Below are positions 17,299 to 24,790 of a stretch of DNA of 33,101 nucleotides, piece by piece. A program made the position numbers and the translations under genes. Source of the stretch: Candidatus Omnitrophica bacterium UBA6233 (GTDB taxonomy: Bacteria > Omnitrophota > Gorgyraeia > Gygaellales > Profunditerraquicolaceae); the NCBI GenBank assembly GCA_002440965.1, contig DJWJ01000017.1, forward strand, positions 1-33,101. The letters are read 5' to 3'. The stretch's first letter is position 1; every line of letters starts with the position of its first letter. The notes beneath the pieces were generated by a model. The model had not been told where the DNA came from and ran no database searches. It saw only the letters and a program-made list of their open reading frames with translations.

Positions 17299-19581
17299 AT
17301 GTTAGGTTTAATGAATGCGAGTGTTTTTGAAAGTTTTGCGATTTGGGGGGTGCTTTTAATTGCTTTGCTGGGGTTAGGCTATGCTTTATTCCTGCGTAAA
17401 CAGGTCTTGAGCCATGATAAAGGTACTCAAGGCATGCAGGATGTCTGGAATGCTATACGTACAGGCGCAGACGCTTATTTAAGCCGCCAGTTAAAAAGCA
17501 TACTTCCTTTAATTCTAGTTCTTACCGCTGTTTTGTTTTTCTCAGTCTACGTTATTCCTCCGACTGATGAAGCTCTAAAACGTTTTAGCAACTTTACTCC
17601 GGATATGGTCAGGCTCATCGTTGGCTTGGGCAGGGCTGCCGCATTCGTTATGGGCGCCTTCTTTTCTCTCACCGTAGGTCAATTCGGTATGCGTATGGCA
17701 GTTGAAGGTAATGTGCGCGTCGCTTCTGCTAGCCGCAGGAGTTTTGCCGAGGCGTTAAAGATTGCTTATCGCACAGGGACCATTACCGGGATGCTTACTG
17801 ACGGGCTTGGGCTTTTAGGAGGCACGGCAATATTTATTATTTTCGGGATTGCTTCTCCGGATGTATTGTTAGGTTTTGGTTTCGGCGGCACGCTGCTGGC
17901 ACTTTTTATGCGCGTAGGCGGCGGTATTTACACTAAAGCTGCTGATGTAGGAGCTGACCTTGTAGGTAAAGTTGAAAAGAATATTCCCGAAGATGATCCC
18001 CGGAATGCCGCGGTTATCGCTGATTTGGTAGGAGATAATGTCGGTGATTGCGCAGGAATGGCCGCGGATATTTTCGAGTCATACGAAGTCACCATCGTTT
18101 CCGGATTGATCTTGGGTTTGGCTTTAGTTTCGATCACCGGAGAATTAAAATGGATAGTCTTTCCTTTATTAGTGCGTGGTATCGGAGTTCTTTCTTCGAT
18201 TATCGGTACGTATCTGGTGAAAGGAAGCAGTAAAGCCGGTAAGGGAGAGGATGCATTCAAGAGCATCAATCGCGGGTTTTATTCATCGGCCGCGATTTCC
18301 ATTGGCGCGTTTTTGATTTTAGCCCATTATTATATGCATGAATGGAGAGCGTTCTTCTCGGTAGCCATAGGTATTGTTTTGGCAATTGTCATTGACGAAG
18401 TAACCAAATATTTTACCCATACGCATCATGCTCCGGTAAAAGAAATCGCTGGTTCATCCAGGACAGGTGCTGCGACCTTGATCTTACGCGGGTTATCCAT
18501 TGGGCTGGAATCTAGCGCTTGGCAGTTTATCGTTATTGCTCTTACGATTATGGCTGCTGTTCTAATTTATTGGGGTCAACCCGTTGTGTTTATTCTTTAT
18601 GGAGTAGCGATGACCGGTATTGGTATGCTTACTTTAACCGGTAACAATGTAGCTATGGATTCATTCGGTCCGATCGCGGATAACGCTAATGGTATCGGTG
18701 AAATGGCACATCTTGAACCAGAAGCCCGTCAGATCATGGCGGATCTTGATGCCGTAGGAAATACTACTAAAGCAATCACTAAAGGTGTTGCCATTGGTTC
18801 AGCGGTAATTGCCGCGGTTTCTTTGTTTGGCGCGTTTCTTACCGATGTCACAAAAGTACAGGCTCAGATGGGAATAGCTGATTCTCTACGCCTATTAACA
18901 ACCGGTATCAGAGTATCTGAGCCGATTGTTTTTGTCGGTGTTTTGATAGGCGCCGCGGTTCCCTGTTTATTCTCCAGCCTGATGATTAATTCCGTAGCTC
19001 GCGCAGCGGCCTTGATTGTTGAGGAAGTGCGCAAGCAGTTTCACATCCCGGGATTAATGGAAGGCAAAGTCAAGCCGGATTATAAGAAAGCGGTAGATAT
19101 CTGCACGATATCCGCGCAAAAAGAACTTATCGGTTTAGCCTTAATTGCTGTGTTAAGCCCGCTTTTAATCGGTATGGTTTTAAGGGTTGAGGCTTTAGGC
19201 GGATTTCTGGCTGGTGTAATTGTTTCCGGCCAGCTTTTGGCGGTTTTTATGGCTACTGCCGGCGGCGCTTGGGATAATGCCAAAAAGACAATTGAAGACG
19301 GTTTATACGGAGGAAAAGGTTCTGAATCTCATAAAGCCTCGGTTGTTGGCGATACCGTCGGAGATCCTTTAAAAGATACTTCGGGTCCGGCATTGAACCC
19401 GATGATTAAAGTGATCAATATGGTTTCACTTTTGGCTGCGCCCATAATTATTCATTATCGCATAACTAACCCGGGTGTTATAATTAGCATTGTGCTTTGT
19501 GTGGTCGTAATATTTGGAGCAATCCTTTATTCCAAGCACGGCGCCTTAAGCTTTAAGAAAAAAGGCGAGACCGGTTTTTAA
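17299..19581 (+). CDS. hppA: Membrane-bound proton-pumping pyrophosphatase (K+-independent type)
   Basis: 760 residues, about 16 membrane helices. Hydrolyses pyrophosphate and pumps ions outward. The substrate site shows in GGGIYTKAADVGADLVGKVE, DNVGDCAGMAADIFESYE and VVGDTVGDPLKDTSGPALNP. Lys491 and Thr494 in GNTTKAITKG are the residues known to mark K+-independent enzymes, where K+-dependent ones have Ala and usually Gly. All characterised K+-independent members pump H+, so H+ is inferred here. AAAGGAG at 17282-17288 serves the ATG. Position downstream of the hydrogenase and upstream of the ATP synthase operon fits a shared role in building the proton gradient. Confidence 0.96.
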   Translation: MLGLMNASVFESFAIWGVLLIALLGLGYALFLRKQVLSHDKGTQGMQDVWNAIRTGADAYLSRQLKSILPLILVLTAVLFFSVYVIPPTDEALKRFSNFTPDMVRLIVGLGRAAAFVMGAFFSLTVGQFGMRMAVEGNVRVASASRRSFAEALKIAYRTGTITGMLTDGLGLLGGTAIFIIFGIASPDVLLGFGFGGTLLALFMRVGGGIYTKAADVGADLVGKVEKNIPEDDPRNAAVIADLVGDNVGDCAGMAADIFESYEVTIVSGLILGLALVSITGELKWIVFPLLVRGIGVLSSIIGTYLVKGSSKAGKGEDAFKSINRGFYSSAAISIGAFLILAHYYMHEWRAFFSVAIGIVLAIVIDEVTKYFTHTHHAPVKEIAGSSRTGAATLILRGLSIGLESSAWQFIVIALTIMAAVLIYWGQPVVFILYGVAMTGIGMLTLTGNNVAMDSFGPIADNANGIGEMAHLEPEARQIMADLDAVGNTTKAITKGVAIGSAVIAAVSLFGAFLTDVTKVQAQMGIADSLRLLTTGIRVSEPIVFVGVLIGAAVPCLFSSLMINSVARAAALIVEEVRKQFHIPGLMEGKVKPDYKKAVDICTISAQKELIGLALIAVLSPLLIGMVLRVEALGGFLAGVIVSGQLLAVFMATAGGAWDNAKKTIEDGLYGGKGSESHKASVVGDTVGDPLKDTSGPALNPMIKVINMVSLLAAPIIIHYRITNPGVIISIVLCVVVIFGAILYSKHGALSFKKKGETGF

Positions 19582-19584
19582 AAA

Positions 19585-21564
19585 ATGTCTCTAATTCAAC
19601 GGATTAAGAATATCGTTATAGGGAAATCGCGGGATCCTCAGGATTCCGCGATTTTCCATAAAATATCGCTGATAGCTTTCTTTGCCTGGATAGGCTTAGG
19701 CGCGGATGGTTTATCTTCCTCTTGTTATGGCCCCCAAGAAGCCTTTCTTGCTTTAGGAACGCATACCTACTTAAGTATTTTTGTGGCTTTAGGCACGGTG
19801 CTTACTATTTTTGTTATCAGCACAAGCTATTCGCAGATAATCGAACTTTTTCCCGGAGGTGGCGGCGGTTATTTGGTGGGGAGTAAATTGCTTTCGCCCA
19901 CACTAGGAATGGTTTCCGGATGCGCTCTTCTTATTGATTATGTTTTGACTATCGCTATTTCTATCGCAAGCGGGGCGGATGCGTTATTTAGCCTTATGCC
20001 TATGGGTTTGCATGCGTACAGGTTATCTTTTGCGATTATGGCAGTTCTTGTCCTTATGGTATTGAATATGCGCGGGATAAAAGAATCGGTGGTGGTATTA
20101 ACCCCGATTTTCCTTATCTTTATAGTTACCCACGTTTTCATTATTTTTTATAGTTTGTTTAAGCATTCAGCGGGTTCAAGCGTGTTAATAGTTTCTACGG
20201 CAAACGAAGTGTCTAATACCGTTTCAAGTTTAGGCTTATGGGGCACTATTTTTCTGGTGCTTAAGGCTTACAGTATGGGTGCTGGTACATTTACCGGAAT
20301 TGAAGCAGTAAGCAACGGGGTTCCTGTTTTGCGCGACCCCAAGGTGCAAACCGCAAAACGCACTATGCGCTATATGGCTATATCGCTATCTTTCGTAGTG
20401 TTAGGCCTGATGCTTGCTTATTTACTTTATCAGGTTGCTCTTGAGCCAGGTAAGACATTAAATGCTACTCTTTTTGACAAAATTACTGCAGGATGGGGGA
20501 AGCCGGGTTACGTGTTTGTCCTGGTTACTTTGTTTTCGGAAGCTACCCTGCTTTTTGTCGCAGCGCAGGCAGGTTTTCTCGACGGACCGAGAGTTTTGGC
20601 GAATATGGCTAATGACCGCTGGTTTCCTAACAGGTTTTCAGCTTTAAGCGACAGGTTGGTAACTCAGAATGGCATACTGATTATGGGATGCCTGGCTCTT
20701 TTGGTTATGGCGGTAACCGGTGGTTCAGTCAAACTCCTGGTAGTTTTATATAGTATTAATGTATTTATTACTTTTTGTTTTTCGCAGGCAGGCATGGTGA
20801 GGCATTGGTGGCAAGCGCGTTCACAGGTTAAAGGCTGGATAAAGAAATTTTTTATTAATGGCACCGGATTTGTTTTGTGCGCTTTTATACTTGTCTCAAT
20901 GATAATCATGAAGTTTACAGAAGGAGGTTGGGTTACCTTATTTTTTACGGGTTCTTTGGTTGTAGTGGCGATTCTTATAAAACGCCATTATTACCAGACC
21001 GCGAAACTTCTGCACCGGTTAAATAACTTGGTTACTGTGGCAGAGTCAGCTGAAGAAGCGATGTTGAATCCCGCGATTAATGTAGCCCAAGAAGCAAAGC
21101 CTGATCTGAAGTCTAAGACCGCAGTATTGCTGGTTAGCGGTTTTAATGGAATAGGTTTGCATACTTTATTTGGTATTATAAGGCTATTTGGAGGCGTGTT
21201 CAAAAATTTTGTTTTTGTTCAGATAGGAATAGTTGACGCCGGAAACTTTAAAGGCACAAGCGAAGTCGGCAAATTAGAGACCGAAGCCAAGACAGATGTT
21301 ACCCGTTATGTTAAATTTATGAATAAACAGGGTTTTTACGCCGAAGGATTGTTTGAGGTGGGGACGGATGTAGTTGAAGAGGTAAGTAATATAGCCCCTC
21401 GGATTCTTAAACGTTTTCCCAACTCGGTATTTTTTGGCGGCCAGCTTATTTTCCCTAAAGATTCATTTGCCATACGATTTCTGCATAACTATACGGTTTT
21501 TGCTATGCAGAAGAAACTGTATAGAGAGGGAATACCCTTTGTCATATTGCCTATAAGAGTTTAG
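19585..21564 (+). CDS. APC-superfamily permease, KUP/KimA-like, with C-terminal soluble domain
   Basis: 659 residues: about twelve membrane helices up to residue 470, then a cytoplasmic domain of about 170 residues. The N-terminal IGLGADGLSSSCYGPQEAF and ELFPGGGGGYLVGSKLL are the discontinuous helix 1 and the helix 3 region of the APC fold; GLSS...Y.P.E recalls the KimA/KUP K+ importers. The substrate (K+ or an amino acid) is not settled by sequence reading. The ATG follows the pyrophosphatase stop by 3 bases with no clear ribosome site, so translation may depend on the upstream gene. It is the last gene before the promoter and terminator-like hairpin at 21567-21655. Confidence 0.8.
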   Translation: MSLIQRIKNIVIGKSRDPQDSAIFHKISLIAFFAWIGLGADGLSSSCYGPQEAFLALGTHTYLSIFVALGTVLTIFVISTSYSQIIELFPGGGGGYLVGSKLLSPTLGMVSGCALLIDYVLTIAISIASGADALFSLMPMGLHAYRLSFAIMAVLVLMVLNMRGIKESVVVLTPIFLIFIVTHVFIIFYSLFKHSAGSSVLIVSTANEVSNTVSSLGLWGTIFLVLKAYSMGAGTFTGIEAVSNGVPVLRDPKVQTAKRTMRYMAISLSFVVLGLMLAYLLYQVALEPGKTLNATLFDKITAGWGKPGYVFVLVTLFSEATLLFVAAQAGFLDGPRVLANMANDRWFPNRFSALSDRLVTQNGILIMGCLALLVMAVTGGSVKLLVVLYSINVFITFCFSQAGMVRHWWQARSQVKGWIKKFFINGTGFVLCAFILVSMIIMKFTEGGWVTLFFTGSLVVVAILIKRHYYQTAKLLHRLNNLVTVAESAEEAMLNPAINVAQEAKPDLKSKTAVLLVSGFNGIGLHTLFGIIRLFGGVFKNFVFVQIGIVDAGNFKGTSEVGKLETEAKTDVTRYVKFMNKQGFYAEGLFEVGTDVVEEVSNIAPRILKRFPNSVFFGGQLIFPKDSFAIRFLHNYTVFAMQKKLYREGIPFVILPIRV

Positions 21565-21566
21565 TC

Positions 21567-21594
21567 TTGACAGGTATCAAGCAGGCGGTAAAAT
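21567..21594 (+). promoter_or_regulatory. Sigma70-like promoter of the ATP synthase operon
   Basis: TTGACA at 21567-21572, 16-bp spacer, TAAAAT at 21589-21594, starting 3 bases after the permease stop. A TATAAT at 21594-21599 lies too far from this -35. The predicted start near 21601 gives a leader of about 60 bases with two hairpins before atpZ. Confidence 0.65.
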
Positions 21595-21636
21595 ATAATC
21601 ATTACCGGACAGTGGTGTCCTCGGCTCTTTTAAAAG

Positions 21637-21655
21637 GGCGCAGGCGCCATTTTTT
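21637..21655 (+). terminator. Short hairpin with T-run before atpZ: terminator or attenuator
   Basis: GGCG (21637-21640), loop CAGG, CGCC (21645-21648), then A and six T (21650-21655), ending 5 bases before the atpZ ATG. It lies downstream of the promoter at 21567-21594, so besides ending read-through from the permease gene it would also sit in the leader of the ATP synthase transcript. A further hairpin, GGACA/TGTCC, is at 21607-21620. Confidence 0.5.
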
Positions 21656-21660
21656 AATTT

Positions 21661-21921
21661 ATGGCAGGCTCTAGAAATGAGTTATATAGAAGGATCAAAA
21701 TTGCGGGCATGATTGCTTATATTCCTATAATGCTGGCAGCTTCTCCTTTGGCTGGTTTTTTTGCCGGTGATTATCTGCAAAAGAAATTTAATTTGCCTTT
21801 TTATTTTCTCATTATTTGTATCGCAATAGGCATAGTAGTAGGGATAAGGGAATCTGTAAGGATAATCAGGCAGGTATTGAGAATAGATAATAACCAACCA
21901 CCAAATCCCAATGCCAAATAA
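21661..21921 (+). CDS. atpZ: AtpZ/AtpI-type ATP synthase accessory membrane protein
   Basis: 86 residues with two membrane helices (about 15-35 and 45-65), the layout of the small AtpZ (ATPase_gene1) family. The core IPIMLAASPLAGFFAGDYLQKKF resembles the family's hydrophobic, Gly-rich helix followed by a charged turn. Proposed roles for the family are Mg2+/Ca2+ uptake or assembly of the c ring; nothing here decides between them. The ATG at 21661 has no visible ribosome site. Its last six codons (PNPNAK) and stop lie in the repeat at 21901-22000, so the tail was probably replaced by that element. Confidence 0.75.
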   Translation: MAGSRNELYRRIKIAGMIAYIPIMLAASPLAGFFAGDYLQKKFNLPFYFLIICIAIGIVVGIRESVRIIRQVLRIDNNQPPNPNAK

Positions 21922-22000
21922 AATCCCAATGATTCAATACCAATACCCAATTGGAAATTGGGATTTGGGAATTCATTCGTCATTTGGGCTTGGGAATTAG
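21901..22000. repeat. Heptamer-periodic imperfect palindrome in atpZ/atpI gap
   Basis: About 100 bp of CCAAAT/CCCAAT-type units on the left and their complement on the right, with a tip stem CCCAATT/AATTGGG (21946-21952 and 21956-21962). The outer arms pair at about 16 of 21 positions. It shares the exact 17-mer ATTCGTCATTTGGGCTT (21975-21991) with the element at 23131-23266. It overlaps the end of atpZ and abuts the atpI start. Confidence 0.75.
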
Positions 22001-22384
22001 ATGTTTAAAATGCAAGAGCTTATCAGAAAATCTGTAAAAGTAAATATATTTTTGATAGCAATAACGGTTTTGGTTTGCGCAGCTATGCGTAAATTCAGCT
22101 TTGGCGCTGGAATCTTGGTTGGCGCCAGCTGGATAATGGCTAATTTTCTGCTAACTATAAATTTGCTGGAAATAGCCATACTTAAACGGACGAGTAAAAA
22201 GCTTTTATTATTGCTTTTGATTAAATTTCCAGTATTATACATATCAGGTTTCCTGATTGTTTTCTGGAAACTTTTTTCCACTTTAAGTCTATTAATAGGA
22301 ATGTCTATAACTATGTTAGTTTTGGGGGTATCAGGCATATGGCTGTCGAAGCGACAGAAGTTCGGCACGAGCTGCCAAATCTAG
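22001..22384 (+). CDS. atpI: AtpI-like ATP synthase accessory protein
   Basis: 127 residues with four hydrophobic segments (about 13-30, 34-54, 67-88 and 94-113), the normal AtpI (ATP synthase I chain) layout. FSFGAGILVGASWIMANFLL resembles the conserved Gly-rich second helix. Identity leans on this pattern and on position between atpZ and atpB, since AtpI proteins diverge strongly. GGGA within the end of the repeat at 21901-22000 lies a few bases before the ATG and may act as its ribosome site. An ATG at 22010 is an alternative start. The end overlaps atpB by 46 bases, which is long but leaves both frames intact. Confidence 0.7.
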   Translation: MFKMQELIRKSVKVNIFLIAITVLVCAAMRKFSFGAGILVGASWIMANFLLTINLLEIAILKRTSKKLLLLLLIKFPVLYISGFLIVFWKLFSTLSLLIGMSITMLVLGVSGIWLSKRQKFGTSCQI

Positions 22385-23112
22385 TCTCTTTTTTAGCGGA
22401 TATAATTGGCAGGAAGACCAGATTAGGTGAACAAATTTATCTTTGGGAGAATATTTTGTTTTCTCTCATCGCCGTTTTTGTTATTTCTTTGATAGTCTAT
22501 CTGGCATCCCGAAAACAAAAAATGATTCCTGGCAGACTTCAGAACGCGATAGAGCTGGTTGTCGGCGGATTGGATGATTTTGTCTGCGGAATTTTAGGAA
22601 GAAACGGAAGAAGATACACGCCTTTTATCGGCACGCTTTTTATATATATAATATTCATGAATCTATTTGGGATAATTCCTTTCATGAAATCCCCTACTTC
22701 CAGCTGGTCAACTACCTTGGGTTTGGCGATTTGCGTTTTTATTTACGTGCAATATACTGCTTTTAAAGAGCTGGGGTTTTTGGGTTACTTGGACCATATG
22801 ATGGGCAGGCCCCGGGGCATATTGGCCTTTTCGGTTTTTGTTCCGGTGATGATGTTTATCTTGCATATTGTTTCGGAATTAGTCCGGCCCATAAGTTTAT
22901 CTTTACGTTTACGCAGCAATATTTGGGGCGACGATATGCTTTTATCCGTCTTAGCCGGATTTGGTTTGGGAGGTGTGCCGCTTTTAGTCTTTAGCACCTT
23001 ATTAGCTATTTTGGCAGGTGTAGTTCAGGCGGTAGTCTTTAGCCTTTTAACAACTATATATTTTGCCCTGGTGTTGACTCACGAGGAAGAAGCTCAGGTC
23101 AATAAAAGTTAA
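22339..23112 (+). CDS. atpB: ATP synthase Fo subunit a
   Basis: 257 residues, five to six membrane helices; forms the ion half-channels facing the c ring. The start region HELPNL and the helices PFIGTLFIYIIFMNLFGIIP and PISLSLRLRSNIWGDDMLL are diagnostic. Arg190 is the essential arginine. Next to it the usual Phe/Tyr-Gly-Asn is replaced by Arg192-Ser193-Asn194, giving a second arginine. The C-terminal VQAVVFSLLTTIYFALVL is the classic last helix. The ATG at 22339 lies inside atpI, with GGGGG some 12 bases upstream. The first of the two 136-bp palindromes begins 18 bases after its stop. Confidence 0.95.
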   Translation: MAVEATEVRHELPNLVSFLADIIGRKTRLGEQIYLWENILFSLIAVFVISLIVYLASRKQKMIPGRLQNAIELVVGGLDDFVCGILGRNGRRYTPFIGTLFIYIIFMNLFGIIPFMKSPTSSWSTTLGLAICVFIYVQYTAFKELGFLGYLDHMMGRPRGILAFSVFVPVMMFILHIVSELVRPISLSLRLRSNIWGDDMLLSVLAGFGLGGVPLLVFSTLLAILAGVVQAVVFSLLTTIYFALVLTHEEEAQVNKS

Positions 23113-23130
23113 AAGGTAAAAGTAAAAAGT

Positions 23131-23266
23131 TTAATGGCAAATGACAAAATTCAAAATTCAAAATAAATCCAAAACTCAAAATCCAAATATCAAAATAAAA
23201 GTTTTTTCATTTGATATTCGTCATTTGGGCTTATTTTGAATTTTGGGCTTTGGTATTTGACATTAA
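23131..23266. repeat. 136-bp AT-rich palindrome upstream of atpE
   Basis: Begins TTAATGGCAAATGACAAAA and ends GGTATTTGACATTAA. The arms are imperfect complements built on a 7-bp period (CAAAATT, CAAAATC variants), with a tip stem ATATCAAA/TTTGATAT at 23187-23194 and 23210-23217. The first 40 bases differ from the element at 23586-23721 at three positions, and both are exactly 136 bp. More T-rich heptamer-like sequence follows to about 23310. Together with that tail it fills most of the 227-base gap between atpB and atpE; the remainder holds only the atpE ribosome site. Confidence 0.85.
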
Positions 23267-23339
23267 CAGTTTTGAGTTTTGACTTATAGTTTTGCATTTG
23301 AGTTTAAAATTAGTATTTATTAATAAAACGGGAGGAAAA

Positions 23340-23570
23340 ATGGATTACAAGGTAGCTTTAGCTTTGGCCATGCCTTTAGGTTTAGGTTTGGCTGCGTTTG
23401 GTTCAGCGTTAGGTTTAGGTAAAGCAGTTGCATCAGCCATGGAAGCAACCGGAAGGCAGCCGGAAGCGGCAACCAAGATATTGATCAATATGGCCACAGG
23501 TTGCGCGTTTATTGAAGCGCTTACTATTTATGCATTAGTATTTGCGTTTGTATTAGCAGGGAAGCTATAA
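23340..23570 (+). CDS. atpE: ATP synthase Fo subunit c
   Basis: 76 residues, a two-helix hairpin with the RQPEA loop (39-43); oligomerises into the rotor ring. Glu59 in the second helix carries the ion. The glutamine that marks Na+ rings is Leu26 here, and the residues after Glu59 are Ala-Leu and not Ser-Thr, so the ring is predicted to use H+. The ATG at 23340 is supported by GGAGG at 23331-23335; an upstream ATG at 23292 in the same frame would add a repeat-derived segment and is rejected. The gene is flanked on both sides by matching 136-bp palindromes, the only gene here so placed. Confidence 0.96.
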   Translation: MDYKVALALAMPLGLGLAAFGSALGLGKAVASAMEATGRQPEAATKILINMATGCAFIEALTIYALVFAFVLAGKL

Positions 23571-23585
23571 TTTTATGAGAATTGG

Positions 23586-23721
23586 TTAATGACAAATGAC
23601 AAAATTCAAAATCCAAAATAAATCTAAATGTCAAATTCCAAATAACAAAACATTTGTTTTGATATTTTTCATTTGAGCTTTGGAATTATTTTGGATTTTG
23701 TGCTTTGGTATTTAACATTAA
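23586..23721. repeat. 136-bp AT-rich palindrome downstream of atpE
   Basis: Begins TTAATGACAAATGACAAAA and ends TTTGGTATTTAACATTAA. The arms are imperfect complements with the same heptamer-like units and the same length as 23131-23266. It starts 15 bases after the atpE stop. A further short heptamer run (two AGGAATT, then GAGGATT, 23728-23748) follows and includes the GAGG that serves as the atpF ribosome site. Confidence 0.85.
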
Positions 23722-23751
23722 TATTTTAGGAATTAGGAATTGAGGATTTAA

Positions 23752-24246
23752 ATGGAATTACTTAAGATGTTAAGCGCTAATGAAATAGTCGCCCAGATTA
23801 TAGGATTTTTGATTCTATTATTCTTGCTTAGGGCTTTTGCCTGGAAAAAAGTGCTTGGGTTTCTGGATAAACGCAAAGAGCAAATAGCCTCTGGTTTTAA
23901 AGAAATAGAAGAAGCCAAAGCTGATATTGAAAAAATGCGGCTTGATTATGATGCCAAACTTGCTTCTATTGAACAGGCTGCCAAGCATAAAATCCATGAG
24001 GCTGCTAATGAATCAAAAGTTATCTTAGAGGATGCCCGTAAGAATGCCCATGCTCAGGCTCAAGAGATTATCGATAACGCCAAAAACAGCATTAAGTATG
24101 AATTATCCAAGGCTAAAGAAGAGCTGAAAAATGAAATTATCGATTTAACTCTTAAGGCCACGGAAAATGTAATACAAGAGAAGCTTACTGAAAAAGGTGA
24201 CAGGCAATTAGTAAAAGATTTTCTCGACGGATTAGACAAGCTTTAA
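23752..24246 (+). CDS. atpF: ATP synthase Fo subunit b
   Basis: 164 residues: one N-terminal membrane helix (about 12-28), then a long charged alpha-helical, coiled-coil region to the end, the standard b subunit. FLDKRKEQIASGFKEIEEAK just after the helix is the typical start of the stalk. It is the stator linking subunit a to the delta subunit. The ATG at 23752 follows GAGG at 23742-23745, which belongs to a short heptamer repeat. There is no separate b' gene, so a homodimer is expected. It ends exactly where atpH begins. Confidence 0.95.
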   Translation: MELLKMLSANEIVAQIIGFLILLFLLRAFAWKKVLGFLDKRKEQIASGFKEIEEAKADIEKMRLDYDAKLASIEQAAKHKIHEAANESKVILEDARKNAHAQAQEIIDNAKNSIKYELSKAKEELKNEIIDLTLKATENVIQEKLTEKGDRQLVKDFLDGLDKL

Positions 24247-24789
24247 ATGAAAGAAATAATTGTAGTAAAAAGATATTCTGAAGCGTTTATGGATTTTGCC
24301 AAAGAAACCATTGGGCTTAAGGTGGCGGTTGATGAATTCAAGGCTTTAAAGCTCCTGATGCAGTCCAACCCGGAATTCGAAGAGTTCTTAGCGAGCTTTG
24401 AAGTCTCCGAGAATGAAAAATCAGATTTTATCGATAAGGTATTGGGGGAGGATTACTCCCGGGAATTCCGTCAGTTCCTGAAACTTCTTATCGAAAAGAA
24501 GCGTATTGATAAATTACACGATATTGCGGATTACATAAGAGTGGCTTATGCGCATTTAGGAGAAACCGAAGCTATTCTAAAGACCAGTTTTCCGCTGGAT
24601 CTGGATTTGATAAAAGAAATAAAAGACAGATTGGAGAGGAAGTTTAATCGAAGTTTCAGGTTTTATATAGATTTGGATGGAAGTATGCTTGGGGGCGTGC
24701 AGGTAATTATGGGTAATACCATAATTGACGGGACAGTTGCCCGGCGTTTAAGTGATCTTAAAGAAAAACTTTTAACAGTGAGAGTATAA
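24247..24789 (+). CDS. atpH: ATP synthase F1 subunit delta
   Basis: 180 residues, usual length for the OSCP/delta family. The N-terminal helical domain begins with VVKRYSEAFMDFAKE, the middle has FLKLLIEKKRIDKLHDIADYI, and the C-terminal segment GGVQVIMGNTIIDGTVARRL is the family signature. It connects the b dimer to the top of the alpha3beta3 head. There is no gap to atpF and no clear ribosome site of its own, so translation is probably coupled to atpF. One base separates it from atpA. Confidence 0.94.
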   Translation: MKEIIVVKRYSEAFMDFAKETIGLKVAVDEFKALKLLMQSNPEFEEFLASFEVSENEKSDFIDKVLGEDYSREFRQFLKLLIEKKRIDKLHDIADYIRVAYAHLGETEAILKTSFPLDLDLIKEIKDRLERKFNRSFRFYIDLDGSMLGGVQVIMGNTIIDGTVARRLSDLKEKLLTVRV

Positions 24790-24790
24790 T

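Noticed and set aside
21594..21599. TATAAT as the -10 box of the atp promoter
   Set aside because: It is 21 bp from the TTGACA; TAAAAT at 21589-21594 gives a normal 16-bp spacer.
23131..23721. CRISPR-like repetition in the AT-rich gaps around atpE
   Set aside because: The units are 7 bp, degenerate and arranged as two palindromes around a gene; there are no uniform repeats with unique spacers and no cas genes.
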